Positions 59,462 to 64,000 of a stretch of 64,000 bases of DNA are shown piece by piece. The translations under genes and the position numbers were made by a program. The stretch is from Kineosporia babensis. GTDB taxonomy: Bacteria > Actinomycetota > Actinomycetes > Actinomycetales > Kineosporiaceae. Each line of letters opens with the position of its first letter. The first letter of the stretch is position 1. The notes under the pieces were generated by a model. It was not told where the DNA came from and made no database searches. It saw only the letters and a list, made by a program, of their open reading frames with translations. The stretch lies in contig NZ_JAJOMB010000022.1 of NCBI RefSeq assembly GCF_021129305.1, forward strand, positions 62,001 to 126,000, given 5' to 3'.

Positions 59462-59678
59462 GATGCAGAGGGTACTGAGCCCTCCGACCAGGTAGGATCA
59501 GTCAGTTAGAGGTACCTGCTACACCTGGAACCATCTGTAAGTGGATGACCGGTCGCTCACACGGTCGGCTTCCGAATGCCGCAGCGCGGCCCGCCGGAGC
59601 GCCTTTTCCCTCCGCCACCCCCACTGGGGTCGGCGCACTCCGGCCGCAGGCCTGCGCCCCCGAAGAGTTAGGCACTGC

Positions 59679-61481
59679 GTGTCCGCTTCATCCAGCAACT
59701 CCGGCGAATCGTCCGAAGAGAATCTGTCCGCCGCGGCGAGGCACGACCTCGACACCGCCGGCGAGATCGTGGCCGTCGTGGAGAACGACGCCGAGGCCGC
59801 CGTCCACGTGCCCACCTGGGCCGAGCTGGGCACCGACCCGCGGGTCGCCGAGGCCCTGCTCAAGGCCGGGATGAGCGCCCCCTTCCCGATCCAGGCGATG
59901 ACCCTGCCGGTGGCGATCGCCGGCAGCGACGTGATCGGCCAGGCCAAGACCGGTACCGGCAAGACGCTGGGCTTCGGCATCCCGCTGCTGCACCGGGTCG
60001 TCGGCCCGAAGGACGAGGGTTTCGCCGAGCTGGCCGCCCCGGGCGCCCCGCAGGCCCTGGCCATCGTCCCCACCCGGGAACTGGCCACCCAGGTCGCCGA
60101 GGACCTCAAGGTGGCCTCGAAGAACCTGAGCGCGCGGATCCTCACCGTCTACGGCGGCCGGGCCTACGAGCCGCAGGTCGAGGCGCTGAAGAAGGGCATC
60201 GAGGTGGTCGTCGGCACGCCCGGGCGGCTGCTCGACCTGGCCCAGCAGGGCCTGCTGAACCTGGCCCACGTGCGCACCCTGGTGCTCGACGAGGCCGACG
60301 AGATGCTCGACCTGGGCTTCCTGCCCGACGTCGAGAAGCTGATGTCGCTCACCCCCGACGGCCGCCAGACCCTGCTGTTCTCGGCCACCATGCCGGGCGC
60401 GGTGGTCTCGCTGGCCCGCAAGTACATGACCCAGCCGACCCACATCCGGGCCTCCGACCCGACCGACTCCGGCGCCACGGTGCTGGCGATCGCGCAGTTC
60501 ATCTACCGCGCGCACGCGATGGACAAGGTCGAGATGCTGGCCCGGCTGCTGCAGTCCGAGGGCCGCGGGCTGTCGATCATCTTCACCCGGACCAAGCGCA
60601 CCGCCGCCAAGGTCTCCGAGGAACTGGCCGACCGGGGCTTCGCCGCCGCGGCGATCCACGGTGACTTGGGCCAGGGTGCCCGCGAGCAGGCCCTGCGGGC
60701 CTTCCGCAACGGCAAGATCGACGTGCTGGTGGCCACCGACGTGGCGGCCCGCGGGATCGACGTGGAGAACGTCACCCACGTGGTCAACTACGCCTGCCCG
60801 GAGGACGAGAAGACGTACCTGCACCGGATCGGCCGCACCGGCCGGGCCGGGAACACGGGTGTCGCCGTCACCTTCGTGGACTGGGACGACCTGCACCGCT
60901 GGATGATGATCGACAAGGCGCTCGACCTGGGCATCCCGGAGCCGGCCGAGACGTACTCCTCGTCCGAGCACTTCTTCGAGGACCTGAACATCCCGGCCGG
61001 GGTGAAGGGCACGCTGCCGCGCGCCTCCCGCACCCGCGCCGGACTGGCCGCCGAAGAGGTCGAGGACCTGGGCGAGACCGGGAAGCGGGGCGGCGGTCCC
61101 GCTACCCGTTCCGGCGGCTCGCGGCGGGACTCGGGCGGTTCCCGGGACTCCGGCAAGGGCGGCCGTTCGCGCAGCCGTTCCCGGTCCGAGGGCGAGGAGA
61201 AGGCCGACGCGGGCGAGAGCACCGAAGACGCGCCGCGGCGTAGCCGGACCCGTCAGCGGCGCCGGACCCGGGCCGGCATTCCGGTCGAGAACGCTACTGC
61301 CACCGAAGGTTCCGACGCTCCGGCGGTAGCCGAGGGCAGCGCGACCGAGAGCAACTCGAGCGAGGGCTCCGGCGAGGGCGGCGACGCTCCTCGTCGCCGG
61401 CGCCGCCGCCGGGGTGGCCGGGGCTCCGGCTCTTCCGCCGCCCCCGCCGAGAGCGCTTCGGCCGGCTCCACCGAAAGCTAG
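59679..61481 (+). CDS. DEAD-box RNA helicase (RhlE-like)
   Basis: 600 residues from a GTG at 59679 (AGG upstream). Q motif region 'MSAPFPIQAMTLPVAIAGSD', Walker A 'GQAKTGTGKTLGFG', DEAD box 'TLVLDEADEMLDLGFLP', 'TLLFSATMPGAVVSLA', and the second RecA domain 'VLVATDVAARGIDVENVTHV' with 'HRIGRTGRAGNTGV'. A tail of about 170 residues is rich in Arg, Ser, Gly and Glu and probably binds RNA. Role in RNA unwinding, ribosome or decay; counterpart of Rv3211. Confidence 0.93.
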   Translation: MSASSSNSGESSEENLSAAARHDLDTAGEIVAVVENDAEAAVHVPTWAELGTDPRVAEALLKAGMSAPFPIQAMTLPVAIAGSDVIGQAKTGTGKTLGFGIPLLHRVVGPKDEGFAELAAPGAPQALAIVPTRELATQVAEDLKVASKNLSARILTVYGGRAYEPQVEALKKGIEVVVGTPGRLLDLAQQGLLNLAHVRTLVLDEADEMLDLGFLPDVEKLMSLTPDGRQTLLFSATMPGAVVSLARKYMTQPTHIRASDPTDSGATVLAIAQFIYRAHAMDKVEMLARLLQSEGRGLSIIFTRTKRTAAKVSEELADRGFAAAAIHGDLGQGAREQALRAFRNGKIDVLVATDVAARGIDVENVTHVVNYACPEDEKTYLHRIGRTGRAGNTGVAVTFVDWDDLHRWMMIDKALDLGIPEPAETYSSSEHFFEDLNIPAGVKGTLPRASRTRAGLAAEEVEDLGETGKRGGGPATRSGGSRRDSGGSRDSGKGGRSRSRSRSEGEEKADAGESTEDAPRRSRTRQRRRTRAGIPVENATATEGSDAPAVAEGSATESNSSEGSGEGGDAPRRRRRRRGGRGSGSSAAPAESASAGSTES

Positions 61482-61493
61482 TCCCCAGCAACG

Positions 61494-61528
61494 GATGTGG
61501 CCCGCACCGGTTCGGTGCGGGCCACATC
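61494..61528. terminator. Terminator after the DEAD-box helicase
   Basis: A perfect 16-bp stem (61494-61509 with 61513-61528) and a 3-base loop, 12 bases after the helicase stop. No T tract, as is common in GC-rich actinobacteria. Confidence 0.8.
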
Positions 61529-61666
61529 TGCGTCTAGGGCGCCGCGCTGCTTCACCAGCCTCCGTCCAGGCTTCACACGGCTTTGCGGTTCCCGCCCGAC
61601 CCACCACCAGGGCTTTTGCCAACGCAAAGTCTGGGTAGGTGACACAAGCGCTGGTGAAGCAGGGGG

Positions 61667-62521
61667 TCACATGGCGTCGGCCTCACCCGGAGCCGGCGGG
61701 CGCACGCTGGGGGCCATCCGGGTCGGGCGGGGGGCCGCCGGCGGGGCGGCCTTCCGGCCACCGAACCGCCAGGCCCGCAGCAGGCCGTCCGCGATCCGGA
61801 AATACGCCCGGGCCCCCGAGGAGCTGGGCGAGGTGGCGATGATCGTGGTGCCCACGCTGGGCGCCTCGGCGAACTTCACCGAGCGCGGGATCGGGTTCAG
61901 CACCGGCACCCGGTAACGCCGCTTCACGTCGCCCAGCACCGCCCGGGCGTGCACCGAACGCTTGTCGTACATCGTCGGCAGCAGACCGCGCACCCGCAGC
62001 CGGGGGTTGAGCAGGCGGTGCACGTCGGCCACGGTGTCCAGCAGCTGGCCCACCCCGCGGTGGCTGAGCATCTCGCACTGCAGCGGCACGATCACCTCGT
62101 CGGCCGCGGCCAGCGCGTTCAGGGTGAGCAGGCCCAGGCTGGGCGAGCAGTCGAGCAGGATCACGTCGTAGGTGGAGAGCACCTCCTCCAGGCCGCGGCG
62201 GACCACGAACTCGCGCTGCGGGGCGGGCAGCAGCATCGCCTCGGCGGCCAGCAGGTCGATCGTGGAGGGGATCAGGTCCATCCCCTCGCTGGTGCGCAGC
62301 CGGGCCGTGGTCAGGTCCACCTCGCCACGCACCACGTCCGAGATGGAGTACTCGACCACGTCCGGATCGATGCCCAGGCTGAAGGTCAGCGACGACTGCG
62401 GGTCCAGATCGACCAGCAGGACGCGCAGCCCGCGCAGCACGAACGCCGCGCCGAGCGAGGCCACCGAAGTGGTCTTGGCAACGCCGCCCTTCTGGTTGGC
62501 GACGGCGATTACGCGGCCCAT
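61667..62521 (-). CDS. ParA/Soj-family ATPase
   Basis: 284 residues; the ATG at 62521 has GGAGG upstream. The deviant Walker A 'IAVANQKGGVAKTTSVASLG', switch I/II 'VLLVDLDPQSSLTFSLG' and 'VILLDCSPSLGLLTLNALAA', and 'GLLPTMYDKRSVHARAVLGD' identify a MinD/ParA ATPase. No ParB gene or parS-like cluster is nearby, so it is an orphan, as for Rv3213c; it may position a protein complex rather than the chromosome. The C-terminal 30 residues are Pro/Ala-rich. Confidence 0.92.
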   Translation of the reverse strand: MGRVIAVANQKGGVAKTTSVASLGAAFVLRGLRVLLVDLDPQSSLTFSLGIDPDVVEYSISDVVRGEVDLTTARLRTSEGMDLIPSTIDLLAAEAMLLPAPQREFVVRRGLEEVLSTYDVILLDCSPSLGLLTLNALAAADEVIVPLQCEMLSHRGVGQLLDTVADVHRLLNPRLRVRGLLPTMYDKRSVHARAVLGDVKRRYRVPVLNPIPRSVKFAEAPSVGTTIIATSPSSSGARAYFRIADGLLRAWRFGGRKAAPPAAPRPTRMAPSVRPPAPGEADAM

Positions 62522-62646
62522 GGATCGGTTCCCTCCAGACGGCGGGCCGGAAAGACCCGCTTTCAGACTATCGACTGACTGTGTCCGATTGGGCCGTCGG
62601 AGGGCTCGACAGGCGATCAAGGGTCGAATCCGACAGGCTTACCCCC

Positions 62647-63726
62647 ATGGCAGCAAGCGCGACGGATGACAGCTGGGAACGGAGCAGTGCCCTTCTTCCC
62701 TTGGCCGGTGCCGCACGTTCCGACGGCAGATCGGTCGAGCTGGAGCCCGGACGTCGGCGAGGGACGCCGCAATCCGCTGCCGGACGGGCCCGCCGGGCCT
62801 GGGGACAGGGACAGGTGGAACAGCACAAGAGCTACCACGAGCAGGCGCTTCAGCCGCAGCAGTGGGACTACCTGGAGCATCCGGCCGACCGCGCAGCGGC
62901 CGCCGGGGCCGATCCCGAGCCGGACGAGCCCGATGCCGATCACGAGTCCGACCAGGCGGGTCAGTGGGGGCTTTTCGGCCCGAGCACGGTGACCTGGCGG
63001 GTGCACTCGGACCCGCTGATCGGGCTGGCCACGCTGCGTGCCCTGGCCATGCAGGTGCTGCACCCGGAGGGCATGGCCAACGTGTTCGCCACCGCCCGGC
63101 GGGTGGACGACCCGTGGGACCGGCTGCAGTGGGCCCAGCGTCACATCGGTGCGGTGATCTTCGGCAACAGCATCGAGGCGGCGATGACCGGGGCCCGGCT
63201 GCGCGCGGTGATGGGTCAGGTCGGCGGGTTCTCCGGCGAGGGCAGCGAGTTCCGCGGCGACGACGAGGAACTGGTGTTGTGGATGCACTGCTGCCAGGTC
63301 GCCTCGTTCGTGGAGGTGACCCGGCGCGGTGGGCTCACGCTGAGCGATGCCGAGCACGAGGCCTACCTGAACGAGCAGTTGCGCACGGCCGCGGTGTGGG
63401 GACTGGAGCCGGACCGGGTGCCGGCCACCCGCCGCGACCTGACCCGGTACTTCCGCCGGATGCGACCCCAGCTGCGGATGACCCACGAGGCCCGGGCGTT
63501 CATCAGTTCGCTGATCAGCCCGGCCGTTCCGGAGCTGCTGGCGCTGACCCAGCGCAACCGGCCGTCCTGGGCGCCGGTCGCCGGGCTGGCCTGGTCCTCG
63601 CTGCCGAACTGGGCGCGCGGGATGTATTCGTCGGTCCCGGGTGACGGCGCCGGCTCGCTGGCCCCGTCGGCCGCCACGGTGGCCCTGCACTCGCTGCGCG
63701 ACGAGCTGCACCGCAACCGCCACTGA
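62647..63726 (+). CDS. DUF2236 family protein (MpaB-like oxygenase fold)
   Basis: 359 residues from ATG 62647. The first 110 are charged and probably disordered. The domain itself starts 'WGLFGPSTVTWRVHSDPLIG', continues 'MQVLHPEGMANVFATARRVD' and 'RLQWAQRHIGAVIFGNSIEA', and has 'LVLWMHCCQVASFVEVTRRG', matching the latex-clearing/MpaB DUF2236 family that can bind heme through conserved His. Activity in this member is unknown. A GTG at 62815 would give a shorter product without the acidic leader. Confidence 0.85.
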   Translation: MAASATDDSWERSSALLPLAGAARSDGRSVELEPGRRRGTPQSAAGRARRAWGQGQVEQHKSYHEQALQPQQWDYLEHPADRAAAAGADPEPDEPDADHESDQAGQWGLFGPSTVTWRVHSDPLIGLATLRALAMQVLHPEGMANVFATARRVDDPWDRLQWAQRHIGAVIFGNSIEAAMTGARLRAVMGQVGGFSGEGSEFRGDDEELVLWMHCCQVASFVEVTRRGGLTLSDAEHEAYLNEQLRTAAVWGLEPDRVPATRRDLTRYFRRMRPQLRMTHEARAFISSLISPAVPELLALTQRNRPSWAPVAGLAWSSLPNWARGMYSSVPGDGAGSLAPSAATVALHSLRDELHRNRH

Positions 63727-63758
63727 AAGTCCGCTCGCCTCACTCAGGGTGCGCACCG

Positions 63759-63788
63759 ACGTCCTCAAGCCGTTTGGTTTGAGGACGT
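63759..63788 (+). terminator. Terminator after DUF2236 gene
   Basis: ACGTCCTCAAGCC (63759-63771) pairs with 63776-63788 over 13 positions (one G-T), with a GTTT loop, 32 bases after the stop. Confidence 0.75.
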
Positions 63789-63988
63789 TCGCGGTTTGGT
63801 TCCCGGAGTGACCCGATTTTGGTTGCCGAGACAATGAAACCCGATCCGGATCGCCGGAAGTATGCGATCCGTCACGCAACGTCGGTGTTTCATCCCCAAA
63901 ACCCGGTTGCAGCCATTAGCCTGGCCCTGCCCCGGCACCGATGACGGGGCCCCTGCCCTGCTCCTGAGCCAGACGAGGCGGTCCGCGG
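63789..63988. other. Intergenic region at the right edge
   Basis: No gene seen. TGAAACCCGA (63835-63844) and TCGGTGTTTCA (63883-63893) form an imperfect inverted repeat enclosing a second GGATCGC/GCGATCC symmetry, so this leader or operator may fold. No RNA family recognised. Confidence 0.3.
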
Positions 63989-64000
63989 ATGAACCGAGTG
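63989..64000 (+). CDS. Possible start of a gene truncated by the window edge
   Basis: ATG at 63989 (M-N-R-V...) follows GAGGCGG at a normal spacing, so a plus-strand gene may begin here. Only four codons are visible and nothing can be said about the product. Confidence 0.35.

Noticed and set aside
59688-61670. Antisense open frame (660 codons) over the DEAD-box helicase
   Set aside because: Shadow of a gene with all DEAD-box motifs; no ribosome site or recognisable fold.
62581-62646. N-terminal extension of the DUF2236 gene to 62581
   Set aside because: It overlaps the parA upstream region, and the protein has no feature there; the ATG at 62647 suffices.

Overview
The window is 64 kb of very GC-rich DNA. 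Most genes have G or C in nearly every third codon position, GTG and TTG starts are common, and genes often overlap by four bases (ATGA, GTGA, TTGA). WhiB, coenzyme F420 genes (fbiA, fbiB), AdnAB, MoeZ, DUF3107, DUF3152, TIGR03089 and a type VII secretion-type cassette together point to an actinomycete outside the mycobacteria. The sequence alone does not fix the genus. No rRNA, tRNA, IS element, phage or CRISPR array was seen.

Layout. (1) 1-9.7 kb: a DUF5719 protein and a giant GT2 membrane glycosyltransferase with whiB upstream, divergent from fbiA-fbiB, then a DNA glycosylase. whiB2-fbiA-fbiB is also the mycobacterial order. (2) 9.7-34.8 kb: a cell-surface glycan region. It has about ten glycosyltransferases, a UPF0104 flippase-like protein, UDP-GlcNAc 2-epimerase (WecB type), UDP-ManNAc dehydrogenase (WecC type), an ABC polysaccharide exporter (Wzm/Wzt or TagG/TagH type), a SpoIID/LytB protein, an LCP ligase and UDP-glucose dehydrogenase. 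Together they could make, export and attach a uronic-acid-containing wall polymer. (3) 34.8-39.3 kb: a fused anthranilate synthase (trpEG) behind a readable Trp-codon attenuator, an F420-type luciferase-like oxidoreductase and an acyl-CoA dehydrogenase. (4) 39.3-42.7 kb: a four-gene cassette resembling orphan type VII secretion substrates plus helpers, with softer codon bias than its neighbours. (5) 42.7-50.6 kb: adnB-adnA helicase-nuclease and an alkyltransferase-like repair protein. (6) 50.7-55 kb: an MBOAT O-acyltransferase with an AlgX/AlgJ-like partner, a DUF4184 membrane protein and a 57-residue membrane protein. (7) 55-64 kb: moeZ, a DUF3152 lipoprotein, TetR, DUF3107, a ferritin-like protein, a DEAD-box helicase, ParA and a DUF2236 protein. 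Blocks 5 and 7 follow the M. tuberculosis Rv3201c-Rv3213c order.

The most notable points are the trp attenuator, the orphan type VII-like cassette, an FbiB that lacks the usual C-terminal flavin domain, a hidden hydrophobic mini-gene whose codon bias shows that the long UPF0104 reading frame is over-extended, several genes with a -10 box 6-8 bases before the start codon (likely leaderless mRNAs), and a structured intergenic stretch near 33.1-33.4 kb.
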